This document shows positions 44,101 to 58,100 of a DNA stretch of 64,000 nucleotides, piece by piece. The notes beneath the pieces were generated by a model. That model was not told the origin of the DNA. It worked only from the letters and a program-made list of their open reading frames with translations, and did no database searches. Source of the DNA: Plotosus lineatus (Eukaryota; Chordata; Actinopteri; Siluriformes; Plotosidae). The DNA lies in the NCBI GenBank assembly GCA_024760905.1, contig CM045732.1:50701996-50765995 (forward strand). Reading direction: 5' to 3'. Numbering within the stretch: position 1 is the first letter of the stretch; every line of letters begins with the position of its first letter. The position numbers and the translations under genes are program-made.

Positions 44101-47100
44101 TAGAGACGGAGATGAATAATAAAAACAAGGAGATCCAGACCCTTCATAGCAGTCTGACTGATACCATTGTTTGCAAGGAGCAGGTGGAGCAAAAAGTCAT
44201 GCAGCTTTTGGAGGTTTCGCAGCACAACTTACAGCCTGACAACTCATTACAGGCCCAAGTGCAGGTACCATAAGTACTCTTCTCTAATTTATTGATGACT
44301 GGAAAATGTGTGGGTGGTTTTTTTACTTTTTCTTTTTTTTTTCCCCCTCTCTTGGTAGGATCTTTTGACTGAAAACAAATCACTCAAGGTTCAAAATGAG
44401 AGTCTTCAGCATCAGGTCACTTCTCAGGTAACTTTATTTATTTTTCGCAATTAGTATAAATTTGTGTACTGATGCAATCTCATTATTTTTCTCTTCATCC
44501 TTGCCAGGCCAATGCGGTCTCCCATTTTGAGGAGCTTCAAAAACTGTGAGTTAAACATTTTAAGCAGAGTTTAAGCAGATGCTTTATGTTGAACACTTAA
44601 CTCTAATTATACCTGTGTGCATGTTGACTGTAGGTTGGCTGAGAAGGAGCTGCAGAGGAAGAGTCTGGAGGATTCTCTCAATGCAGAAAGAAGCAGTGGA
44701 GCCACTAGGGAGAATAATCTGCAGGTGAGCCATGCCTACTTTCCACTAACCTGTCAGTTAATTGTGGCCTATAGTTTATATTTTGGGGAGGTTGGTGCCC
44801 ATCTAATTTCTGAATCATAAGGGGAAAAAAATAATATAATCACTTCTTTGTTTTTTCTTCTTGTGCACAAATACTTTGAAGTCTGGGTTTTACCATTGAA
44901 AAACAATAGCTTTGATTCAACTATCAAGCCAAACGTCTGTGAGCTAGTACGGCCAAAAGGCCATTACCATTTCCATGCTCACTTCCAGGGCTGAATCGCA
45001 CCACCTCTTGGTTCCGAGGCTAAAAGCTGTTCAGCTATTAAACAAAGTTTGTTGTGCATCTGTGATTTTGTTTATTTACTATGAAGTAAAAAGGCTGCGT
45101 GAGCATTCCTAAAGTGTGGTGAGTCCATACTTTTTTCCAGGGTTATATGGGTCTCCATCATCTCAGGGAAACTTTTATTAGAGTAGAAGAAATTATTTAT
45201 CCCAAATTCCTGAAAAAGTGCAGAAATAAATGTCCTTAGATTACATTTCATTTATATAGCTGATCAGTTGAAGGTTAAGAGCCATGGTCAAGGGCCCAAC
45301 AGTGGAAGTTTGGAGATAGCCTGACCATCAGTAATCCAGAGCCTAAATCAATGAGCTACCATTGTCCATATACAGGAGTGAAATATGAGGCTGTATTCAG
45401 GTGTTATTAGTCTTATGAACTGAATTAAAATGTTATGGGGACAGTCTGACTATGTATTCAGTATGATGGTCTGTGATGGTCAGTAATGCTTCACAAACAC
45501 TGCAGGATTTTATTTTGGACCCTTATTATTCTGGCTTGTGCTGGGGTGTTCAGCACCTTTTACTCTTATTCTTCATATAGCTGTGAACTGCAATTCCAAA
45601 CACAGATTTATCTTGAAACATGATTAATGTTAATATTCCAATGTTGTTGCTATGGATGACATGAAATAGACCATTACAAATGAAAGGGTAATGAGTATTA
45701 TATTCTTCAACTAAAGAAAAAATGTTTCTTACCTATTTCCTACAAAACCACTTTGGTCTCATAAGTAAGCAGCATCTAGTGTATGCTATATACAGTGTAT
45801 ACCACAACACGGATGAGAGTTTGTGACTGTGAGCTACTTTGTCACCTGTGTTGTGTTCTGTCTGTAGGCCTTTCACGGTGAAAATGTGGCCCTGAAGGCT
45901 GAGGTCCATCGTCTGAACTCTCAGATTTCTGAGCAGGTCAGTCATAAACCGACAGTGACGATCCTCACACACACACACACACACACACACACGTTACTGC
46001 TTTTGAACTTTCTAACTCGTTATCTGAAACTTTATTCCTTAGGCCTCCTCCCTGTTGGCAATGGATCAGCTCAAGCAGAGGTGTGTAAGGGCGTTTTGGA
46101 CACACACCCTCAGTGCATCGCAAAAGTTCAAAAACATTCTGCCATGGGAGGGTTTTAATTCATTGTTTTGTAATTGAATCTACAGTAGTTCAAAACAAAC
46201 AAAAGTTCAGCATACCTACAACAGTGCAAACTTGGTTATCATGTTTGATTAGCATCAGGGTGGGTCCTGCTATTGTTGGATATGTATTAAAGACACAACA
46301 AACAAATGACTTCTGAGTTTTCTCACTCTTCCTGATAGCCTTCAAGAGAGGGAGGAGAAGATTAAGACAGTGGAGGTGCTGTTGGAGACTGGGCTGATTG
46401 AGGTAGCCAATAAAGAAGAAGTAGTTAAGGTGAGCATTGTATGAATGAGCAAAAGAAAAAAAAAGCAGTGGCCATGTGATCTGTGGACAAATTGCTACAT
46501 TCAGTTTAATCATGTAAGCAGTGGAATATTCAGTTTTACACAATCATATGCATTCAAGGGGGCAGTGGTGGTCTAGTGGTATAGGGCGCTGGATCGCTGA
46601 TCCAAAGGTTGGGGGTTTGAGTCCCACTCTCCACAAGGTTGTCACTGTCCCCCCCAGTGCAGCTAACTGGGTTATCAAAGGCGGGCCATGTCTCTCACTG
46701 TCTATGGTGAGAGGCATGTAAAAGAACCATTGCTGACTTTCGTAAAGAGTCTGCTGCAAAGTCGTCAGCGTGTTTCTGTCCCTTGCTAAAAGGGTTGTGT
46801 CAGGAAAGGCATCCAACGTAAAAACCTCTGCCAAATCAAATGTGCGAATCAGATGATTCGCTGTGGCGACTCCCGAGTAAAAAGGAAAAAGCCGAAAGGA
46901 AGACAGACAGACACAATCATATGCATTCATTTGTGGTCTCACCATGAACTTGTGGACAGTCTGTTGAGACTGGAGTCTTGTCCTTGACTAATAAAATTGT
47001 TGACGCCTCATTCAGTTTTCTGCCACTGCATTGTTTCGTTGTGAATGTGGAATATCACTACAGTCCTGTTTGTTAGCTTCTACATTCCTCATGACTGTGT

Positions 47101-47974
47101 CTGAGGTTGTGTGGATTGAAAATGAAGTGAATCATATTTATTTACTGCAATGCTTGCACAGGGGATTCATTTGTACTGTAATAGTTATCGGTGAGGGGTT
47201 TTCAGCTTAAGCAGATAAAGTTAAATCAATAAAATATATTTTTGTGACGAGCAGAAGTCTTGGATTAATCAGTCTAGATTTTACTTGAATGCTGCTTCTC
47301 ATAACATTTGTGCACAATACTGTTTTTAAGAGGCTCAATTAATAACAGTAAATAAATGCGGTCATAGATCATAGGATTTTGCTCAAAACGTACAGAATGC
47401 TTGTACAGGTAAAAGGCTCAGTCAGACTAAATGTGGAGAAATGTATGTCATTCCTGGTGACTTAAGAGTGACTGGCTTGAAAACATGAGGGCAGGTGGTA
47501 TTTTCTTTTTATGCGCATACAACACCATGGAGGAAATCACATACAGTCGGCCCTCAACTTATGAAGACCCCTGTGTCCGAAATCCCCAGGTTACGAAAAA
47601 CATTTTCTTGAGTTTCCGTCCCCGAGATACGAAACAACCCCCCCTTACGAAGAGAAATTCAAAATTCAAATGTGCCAATCAAAATTTCACACGACGCGCG
47701 AGTTGCTCTCTCACTGGCTGTCTCTCAACATCCCGCCCCGCTGACCTCCCAGATAGAGACAGAAGGAAGTTTCACTCTTTAGTTTTTAGTTTAGTTTTTT
47801 AAGTTGTTTTAATTCAGTAAATGTTTAATAAATGCGGGTGCATTTGTGCTCATCTGGAATTCCAATCCCTCAAGGAATCAAATTAAAGTTGAGTTTGTCA
47901 AGCAGGGAATGCGCTTTGAATTCACGTCTTGTGGGCGTGGCCCGCAGCGTGTGGCGACAGACAGCCAGACAGAC

Positions 47975-48010
<36 letters not shown>

Positions 48011-50418
48011 AATAACACTTTAGTTTTTTAAGTTGTTTTAATTCTGTAAGTGGTCAAGCAGGGAATGCGCTTTGAATTCATGTCTTGTGGGCGTGGCCCG
48101 CAGTGCGCAGAGACACACACAGAGACACACACAGAGACACACACAGAGACACACACAGAGACACACACAGAGACACACACAGAGACACACACAGAGAGAG
48201 ACACAGAGAAGGAATAACGCTTTAGTTTTTAGTTTAGTTTTTTAAGTTGTTTATTTCAGTAAGTGGTCAAGCAGGGAATGCGCTTTGAATTCATGTCTTG
48301 TGGGCGTGGCCCGCAGCGCACAAACGAGAGAGATAGAGAGAGAGAGCAAGAGAAGGAATAACGCTTTAGTTTTTAATTCAGTAAATGTTTAATAAATGTG
48401 GGTGCATTTGAGCTCATCTGGAATTCCGATCCCGCAAGGAATCAAATTAAAGTTGAGTTTGTCAAGCAGGGAATGCGCTTTGAAATTCACGTCTTGTGGG
48501 CGTGGCCCGCAGCAGGTGCGCAAGAGGGAGATAGAGAGAGAGAGATGGAGAGAAAAAGAGTGAGCGAAAGGTGTGTGTGTGTGTGTGTTAAAAAAGATTT
48601 CATAATTGTTTAATTAATAAATATGTTGTTAAAATGGTTTAATATGTTAATTAAATGGTTTACTAAATAATTTTCTTTTACTTTTAACACATTTCATACA
48701 AAATTGGTGTACTTTAATCATTTTTAAAGGGTTTATTGGGTTTATCCAGCCCAAAGACTGGAGCCTTGGAACGAATTAGGCATTTAGCATGTAAGGTGTG
48801 ACCCCTACTTACGAAATCCCCGCAGTACGAAAGGGGCCCTGGAACCGATTAATTTCGTAAGTTGGGGGCCAACTGTATTTCAGGCTAAGCTAGTGCTTCT
48901 CAATTATTTTCGGTGGCGCCCCCTCTAGGAAGAAAACACCCCCCACCACCCTGTGAGCAACTACACATACTGTAGTATTATTTTTCTATTAAATTATTAG
49001 TACACCTCTGCATAACATTGTACTGTATCTTTAACATTAATAAAAGGAAGAAATATAATTCGACTATAGTTTATAGTTCAATAAAGAAAAACATTTTTAA
49101 TCTGTAACAGAAAAAAAGTTTAAAGTCCTCAGCTCCAGTGACCCAAACCCCCAGGGTGTTCCTCTGCTATGGAGGCTGTGTTGGTGGGATTGAGGTGGTC
49201 CTCGAAGTGTTCCTTCGACCTCCCAACAACATCACCAGTCAAGGTGAGCAGCTCCCCACTTCCACTGTAAACAGTATTTGTGGAGAACTGCTTCCCCCTT
49301 ACGAGGCATCGGATGGTAGTCCAGAACCTTTTTGAGGCTAACCGATAATCGTTTCCAGGCCCTCACCGAACTCCACCCACATCTGAGATTTTGTATCGGT
49401 GACAGCTTTTTGCTACAGCACATTTGACCTACCAGTACCTGTCTGCTGCCTCGGGATTCCCACAGGCCAAAACAGCCCATCTTTTTCTGCTGGACATCCC
49501 CCCTCACCATAGGTGTCCACTACCGGGTTCGTGGGTTAATGCAAAGACAGGCACCGCCACAACGACTGCTTTAAGCAGTAGTTTCAAAGCAGTATATAAT
49601 ATATGAAATGTACTTTGCGTATGCTATCACCTCAGGATAGACTACTGTATAAAATATTAAGTGTTTAAATCGAAACACTAGTTTGGGCTTCTTTTAGAAT
49701 CTTATTCTTTTTAATTTATTCCTAGTGTTCATGTTCTGCTGAATAAAAGAAAAAAAATGCATGTTTCTGGACACTTGCACATGGAATATTTGCATCGTTA
49801 CACTTTTTGTCAGTGCCTAAATGTTTACATTGTGAGAGCGAGAGATTTCCTTTTGGCTTTTCCCTTTTTCAGGGGTCACCACAGCGAATGATTCACTATG
49901 ATGTTCTAAATACCATAAGAGTTAAACTGTTGGGTTTCTTCTGCAGACTGTAAGAGAAGAGAATGACCGTTTGAAGCGGCACATTGAAGTTCTACAGCGG
50001 CAGACAGCAGACCAGGTATAGTTATTTTTCTTTGCACTGTTCTTATGGTAAACACCTCGTAACTGTTGGGTCTCATTTTTGTTTTTTCTCTCCTCTTGTT
50101 TTCCAGAAGCACTCTGATTCGACATTGCTGGAAGAGCTCCAGAGACAGTATGTTTATTTATTATTGAGACACAAGCCACCCCACCACTTCAGTCCTCATT
50201 CTTGAGTTTGCAGTGTTCTTTCTCCTTCATTGAATGAATGATTCCTAGAGCAACTTTCGCTGTTAGATAGTTTGTGTTTGGGTAGTAACTGCTTGCATCC
50301 TCTCTTTGTTTTTTCTATTAGAGTTCACCAGAAGGACGAGAAGATCAGATCAGTTGAGGAGAGTTTAAAGTCAGCATTAGAAAAGGAATCATGCAGAGTT
50401 AAAGCTATTGAGGTGCGT

Positions 50419-50465
<47 letters not shown>

Positions 50466-52066
50466 CTTTTTTGTTGATATGATGCATATGATGATGATCA
50501 TAAAACCATAAATTTCAATAAGGTTCAACTTCCCTTAAATTGAAGTTGAACCCTAACAGTGAACAGTTGCATATATATGTCAATGTGCTGTTACAATTTA
50601 TCTCAATTTTTCTTTGGGGACAACCAAAAACCAAGTAATAAATCCTAAAACTGTCACATGTGACTCAGTGATTTGCATATAAATGAACTGGAGTCTTTTT
50701 AAGTCATTCATGATCAGGCATTTATTTGTTGTATGTAAATGTAATACTATGTGCAGATGTAACTAGTTTAACTTTATTCAGAACTTTGTTCGTTTAATAT
50801 CTGCACACTGTTATTTTTGCTGTGGTCTTCCCTTATATAAATATATGAAAATGATGCATGCATATTCTTTTCTTCACTCTCAAGAATGAAACAGACTCCA
50901 AATTATAGTGGTACCTCACCTTACGAAATTAATCCGTTCCAGAAGTGGTTTCATAACCTGATCTTTTCGTAAGTTGAGCCAAATTTTACATGTTAAAGGC
51001 CTGATCCAAGGCCCCCAATACTACCTTCTAAACCCTTTAAAAATTAAAAAAGTGTACCTTTTAAGGCCTCTTTCTGCTTCAATACCATACCGATGGTAGA
51101 CAGGTTTGGCCACATTCCTTTGCGATATCACTCAACTGCATGCCCCGAGCTCACTTCTTCTTTTCACTCGCACCAGGAATCACTTTCACTGGGAATCACA
51201 TGCGCATGTGTTGACCATGTCTTCTTAGCAGAGTTATAATCTTACAAATGTTTATGCAAGTTTAAAAGCCTGAGCCAAAAATTAAAGTTGCAATGAGCAC
51301 ACTCGAAAAACTCGCAAAACAACAGTAACTCTGTCCTTTACTCGTGTTAGAACTCTGTGACGAAGAATGGGGAAAAGCATCATGGGTATTATGAAGATGC
51401 AGCTCCCTCCTAGACAATGGGAGGCCAGTGGGGCGGGATGTTGGGAGATAGCCAATAGGAGAGCAACTCGCGCATTGTTTGAATTTTTAAGGCGTATTTC
51501 TTAAAGTGAATTTGGTTCATATCCAGAGACGGAAATTTTAGGTAATGCGATTTGTAACCTGGATTTTTTGTTATTGGGTCTTTTGTAAGGTGAGGTACCA
51601 CTGTATAGCCTTTTTAAAAAGGCTAATACAATCAATCATTTATCAGACTGCAGGGAAAAAAGTAACCTGATTTTATAACAATGTGCATCTTTTCAGTGTA
51701 ACTTGTAGAATTTGGAAGACTTTCATCTTCAGTTAATGCGCACTTTAGTTTGATTTTTATGATGTACTGAGATACATGCCTTGTTGTTCACCATTACTCC
51801 TAAAGCATGTTAGGTGGATTGTTCTCTGTAAATATCCTTAAAGCACACATGAGCATGCGTGTCAGCACAAGCATGGCACCCAGGGAAGGAATGATATTCC
51901 CTCCAGAGTATTTTCCTGTCTTGTGTCCTGGGATAAAATAGATACTTAAGTTGAATTAATTCACTGTTTATTCTTGTTTTTATTTTATATAACTGCTTGC
52001 TTTTACTGTGAGTTAGATTTTGATTGAATGGTGTCTGTGTGTGTGCGTCTGTGTGCGTCTGTGTGC

Positions 52067-52117
<51 letters not shown>

Positions 52118-55100
52118 TAAAAAATGTGAATAATGTTTAAAATCCTTATAATAGCTTTTATTTCCATTCACACAAATCCTTTGGGGCCTGGTGGTAAGGT
52201 GCTGTATTACCACCTGATAGTAAATTATTTGCCATGTACAAATATAATTTCTACCAAAAACAGTGATGGTTCAGGTTTGTGATGTTAGACTGCCGTTATT
52301 TTAAACACAACTCATTCGTTTTCTGTAATTGCGTAATCCTAATTAGGGTCGCAGGGAGGCTGGTGCCCATCCCAGCCATCTCCAGGTGAGGGCAGAGTAC
52401 ACCCTGGACAGTTTGCCAGACCATCACAGGGCAGAAACACACTGACAGTTATGCAGCCTACTCTTGCCGAAAGTCAGCAATGGTTCTTTTACTTGAACCT
52501 CACACCATAGACCGTGAGAGACATGGCCGGCCTTTAATAACCCAGTTAGCTGCACTGGGGGGACAGTGACAACCTGTGGAGAGTGGGGCTTGAACCCACA
52601 ACCTTAGGCTCAGTGATCCAGCACCTTACCACCAGGCCACTATTGCCCTTGAATATAACTATGCATATTTAATGAATAAAACTGGAGATCTCAGCTGAGA
52701 GATCAGTGACTGATTGTAGTACACAAAAATGCCAGATTTTTGTTGGTTAGAATTGAACCTGAAAAAAATTGCATCAGGAAAGTTGTGGAAATCCACAAGA
52801 AAATGCGGGGATTTTTACAAATGCTGAGAAATTGGAAAATGCAGTGTTATGAGTTTTTCAATGAATGTAATTGTGACCTTTTATTTGTGACTCATGAAAT
52901 ACAGCTATGACTCATGTAACATTTTACTTATTAATTTAGGATGTACATCATTCGGTCACATTGACTATTTTAGCTCGATTTTAACACTGCTGATTTCACA
53001 GGAACTGGAGAGACAGCTGGGGAATGTTGCAGCTGAACTGGATAAAGTACAGAGCAGGGCGACTCAGGAAAAGGCTGATGTGAGAGCTCAGCTTTTGGAG
53101 CTGCAGTCTCAGTATGTTTACATTATTGAACTCCATCACATTGCACCGAATGCATGTTTAACATGACTTGCCTCCGCATGTTTTTTTTTTCTCTCTGTCA
53201 CACACTTACAATGTTGTGGTTTTAGGTTAACTACTAAAGACCGAGAGATCCAGAGACTAGAGAAACAGTCTGAAGAGAAGGACAGGGAAGCAGAAGTCAA
53301 GATGGTTGCCAGCGCTCAGCTTCTTGAGCTCCAGACTCAGTATGTTTCCGTTCTTGTACTTGGGGCTATTGTTCCATTATTATCACTCTGCTGACTCATG
53401 TTATGTGTGGTAGGTTAGCTACTAAGGAGCAAGAGCTTCAGATACTACAGAAGGAGATGGAGGAGTCCAGACGAGCAGAGAAGATGGAACAGCAGCAACA
53501 GGTGACATATGTAGAATCATCAATGAATTTTAGATTATGTATGGAAAATTATTTTACTTTTATCACTTTTTAAAGAAAAATTTCTCATGCATATTATGTG
53601 ATTATCTGTTTTATTTATGTTTCCTGCACGAAACTGCTCACAAAGCAGCTTTACAAAAATCCACATACAGATTTTTACATACATTTTACATTTGTGTATA
53701 ATTCATGATGGATGTTTTCGTGACTTTTTTTAAGCTGTGTACCTATAACAGATATTAGTTCATTCCTGAACTGTGGGATCAGTTTCATTTTATTTATTTA
53801 TTTATCTCCAATGCAATAGGTGACCTCAGCAGTTCCCAGTCAGGAGTTACTGACAGCGTGAGTTTTGCATTTTCTTCACATTTGGCGGGTGGTTTTATGA
53901 TCATAACTTTGAGTGCTTACACATGGTACAACCATCTTTTCAGGATTTCTGTAAAGGACAAGCAGCTGTCTGATGTTGAGGGGGAGCTACATGAGTTAAA
54001 AGAGCAAGTGGAGCTTTACAGGAGGAAGAATAATGTGAGGATAAACCTTTATATCTCAATGTCTCCTCATCTTCTTCATTACAGCTATTAAAACTGGCAG
54101 ATAATTATTTTATATTAAGGCTGTTTAAATGTCTGTTTATGTGCATCCTGAATTGAGATTTCTTGCCATCAAGTACAGGGATCCCTCGCTACTTCGCGCT
54201 TCAATTCATGCAGCTTCAGTGCATCGCATTTTTTATTTATTTATTTTTTTAAAGAAATTCATTGAATTAAAAAATAAGGAAATTAAGGAAGAATAGGGTA
54301 AAAAGTTAAGGAAAATACCACAAAACAAGGCCATTTATGCGAAAAAATCTTAAACAAACCCAAAACAAAAAACAACCCAAAATCTCCCATTAAAACTACT
54401 TAGATTGTTGCATCTGTGTGTGCACGCACATCTGCGCACGCGTAGGTATGTGTGTCGTCTTCTTGTCGTGCAATGCCATCTGTATGTGTTTGTATTTATA
54501 TTTTATTTACATCTTATGTTATTTTTTTAATGTTTAATTGTTATTATAAGCATTTATAGTATTGAATATGTATTTATTGATATTATATATACATGTACGT
54601 ATACGTCAGTTGGGGGGGTGATCCTACGTCACGGATTTCGATGGTCACGTGGGGATCTCGGTCCCAATTAACTGCAGAAAGTGAGGGATCCCTGTATTTG
54701 GTTGTTAGAATAAATGAACGATATAGTGTAAGAGTTGTGATAACAATGACATGCTGTGTGTGCTGAACTGACACCTGCCAGGTTGGATGTGTAAACATTG
54801 GGCATGTTCACTGTGAAGCACCTGAACGTCTGTGGCATTTCTGCTGCATGCTCTTCCTTCATCAGCTAAATTTTGGGCTGAAGATGATGGATGAATAAAT
54901 CTGATTATACACAACAGTTTTATGTCATCTTTCTAATCAGTCTTTGTCCTGGTACAGTCAGATAAAGGTTGCATACCCTTCAGTAAAATAATTTAAAAAA
55001 AGGATTCCCCCTTCATTGTCATTACCGCAAGTCAAGACGATATTTCCAATTTATCAATTTTTATATTTTAATATAAACATTGACTAACTTTACCGTTAAC

Positions 55101-58100
55101 CTGACTTCAACCTCTTTTTATGCTCCACAACTCCAGCGTTCACCTCCTGCACATTGTTCCTGATCTGGTAGTTTTAACTCTGCCAGGTTGCTTGGCAAAC
55201 TTTGCTTTTACTTTCCTGGTGCATACTGATCAGCCATAATATTAAAACCACTAAAAAGTGACGTGAAAACATTGATTATCTCATTATAACTGCTTATGTC
55301 AAGGGGAAGGACCGTGTTTATGTGGCAGCTACATAGGGCCAGGTTTAAAAAATTATTTGTTGGCAATAACATGATAAAAAACAGATTCATCCGGGAGGGA
55401 GGACCTTTTTTTTTTTTTTTTTTTTTTTTTCCTTTTGCTTTTTTGATTGCCTGTGCAGGCCACCCGGGATCTGCGGGACATTTTTTTCATACATCATGCT
55501 ATATTATGTATGTGATGTTGTAAACACAATAGAATAAAAAATCCTTACACAGTTGGCCCGCAACTTACGAAATTAATCCGTTCCAGAGCCCTTTTCGTAT
55601 AGCGGGGATTTCATAAGTAGGGGTCGCATCTTACATGTTAAACGCCTAATTCGTTCCAAAGCTCCAGTCTTTGGACTGGATAAACCCTTTAAAAATGATA
55701 AAAGTACACCAATTTTGTAAGAAATATGTGTTAAGAGTAAAAGGAAATTATTTATTAAACCATTTAAACATTTTATTAACATATTAAACCTTTTTATTAA
55801 CATATTTATTAATTAAACTATTATGAAACATTTTTTTATTCACACACACACAACTCTCTCTCTCTCTCTCTTTCTCTCCATCTCTCTCTCTCTCTGTCTC
55901 TCGCTCGCGTGAATTCAAAGCGCATTCCCTGCTTGACAAACTCAAGTTTAATTTGATTCCTTGAGGGATCGGAATTCCAGATGAGCTCAAATGCGCCCAC
56001 ATTTATTAAACATTTACTGAATTAAACAACTTAAAAAACTAAAGCGTTATTCCTTCTCTCTCTATCTCTAGTGCGCGCGCTGCGGGCCACGCCCACAAGA
56101 CGTGAATTCAAAGCACATTCCCTGCTTGACCATTTATTGAATAAAAACAACTTAAAAAACTAAACTAAAGTTATTCCTTCTCTCTCTCTCGCTCTCTGCG
56201 CACTGCGGGCCACGCCAACAAGACGTGAATTCAAAGCGCATTTCCTGTTTGATAAACTCAACTTTAATTTGATTCCTTGAAGGATCGGAATTCCAGATGA
56301 GCTCAAATGCACCCACATTTATTCAACATTTATTGAATTAAACAACTTAAAAAACCAAACTAAGAACTAAAGAGTGAAGCTTCCTTCTGTCTCTATCTGG
56401 GAGGCCAGTGGGGCGGGATGTTGAGAGATGGGCAGTGAGAGAGCAACTCGCACGTCGTGTGAAATTTTGATTGGCGCATTTGAATTTTGAATTTCTTTTC
56501 GTAAGAGGGGGTTGTTTCGTATCTCGGGACGGAAACTCAAGAAAATGTTTTTCGTAAGCTGGGGATTTCGTACACAGGGGCTTTCGTAAGTTGGGGGCCG
56601 ACTGTATTTGATATCAACATACTGTATATCAAAGTTTCTTCTTCTTTTCCTTTCAGCTATTCCCTTTTTCAGGGGTCGCCACAGCGAATCATATGATTCG
56701 CATGGTTTTTTTTGGCATAGATTTTTATGTCGGGTGCCTTTCCTGACACAATCTTTTAGCAAGGGGCAGATTGTAATCAACAGAGTATCAAGGTTTCTTC
56801 AACATGTCAACTTATAATATTGTCGTCAACAACTAACAAATACCTTCGTCACGCTCCATACTGTTGCTGGCGATTTATAATTAACTTGTATTTGTTTGAA
56901 AATGTCAGCAAATGTGTTTACTCAATTTTAAGCGCATTAATTTATTCATCATTTTCACGTTGGGACCTTTAATAGTGACAGAGAATGGTTTTTGTTTGTT
57001 TTTTTGCCTCATCATTGTCCCCTTCCATCATGCTTTCCACCTTTGTTGTACTGGCCAATGAGAATCGCTGTTTCACCGAACTGGTGAAATTGACCAATCA
57101 CAAGTCACGGTTGATACTGATTTCGCTTTAGTCATTTTTTAGTGCAGTGTATGATAGCGGACACACACGTTTTTTCAACACAACCGGTCGGTATATTTTT
57201 ATTTTTTGCATCTGTGAATGCTCAGGCAGGATTTTTATGTACAATTTTGGCCCAACCAGCCAGGTTACCACCAACAAAGATATTTTTAAGGCTGGCCTAG
57301 TCAGTGTGGCACAGTGGCAAGTGGTCAACACATCCACCTCACAGAAATTAGGGTAATGGGTTCAAGTCCCTGCTTTAAGGCAATTCTATTTGAACCTTTG
57401 TGGGTTTTTTCAGGTACTCTAATTTCCTCCCACAGTCCAAAGCCATGCCCATCAGGCTAATTGGCTGTTCCAAACTGCCCCTAGGGGTGAGTAATGGTTG
57501 GATGTGTGTGTTGTAATGCCCCTTCAATGGTCTGGTAAACTGTTTAAGATGTAGATGTTATGATCGACCCGTGTCCGCCGAGTTTGGCTGCAGCTTCCCT
57601 GCAATCCTAGTAGGATTAAGTGGTTTGGCACCTGACTGAATGAGAAGTGAACGATCAGTTGGTGTTTTGGAAGCAGAAAAAAATGGGCAAACATAAGGAT
57701 TTAAGCATCTGTGATAAAAGGCAGATCTTATGAGGTGTTCCCAGAATGCAGTGGCTGACGCCAAAAGTGGTCCAAGGAAAGAAACCAGTAACCAGGCAAC
57801 AGACTCATTGACAATTAAGGCTTATTGAAGTGGGGGGGGGGGGGGGTTGTTTAATGGTAAGCATATTTGGTCCAGTTGATCAAAATAGCTACGGTTACAC
57901 AAATTGCATGTAGATATAAGTGTCAGACCTCCGAGCACATCAGAGCTTTTCTCAATAGCCACGGAAAAGACATCATTTCCGTGCTGACCTCCATTCATAG
58001 CCAGAACCTTAGTGGGTTACATGGGCAGACCAACTGGACCATGGATTAATGAAAGAAGATGGCCTAGACTTGTGTGTTTAGTTTTCTTTTATATCATGTG

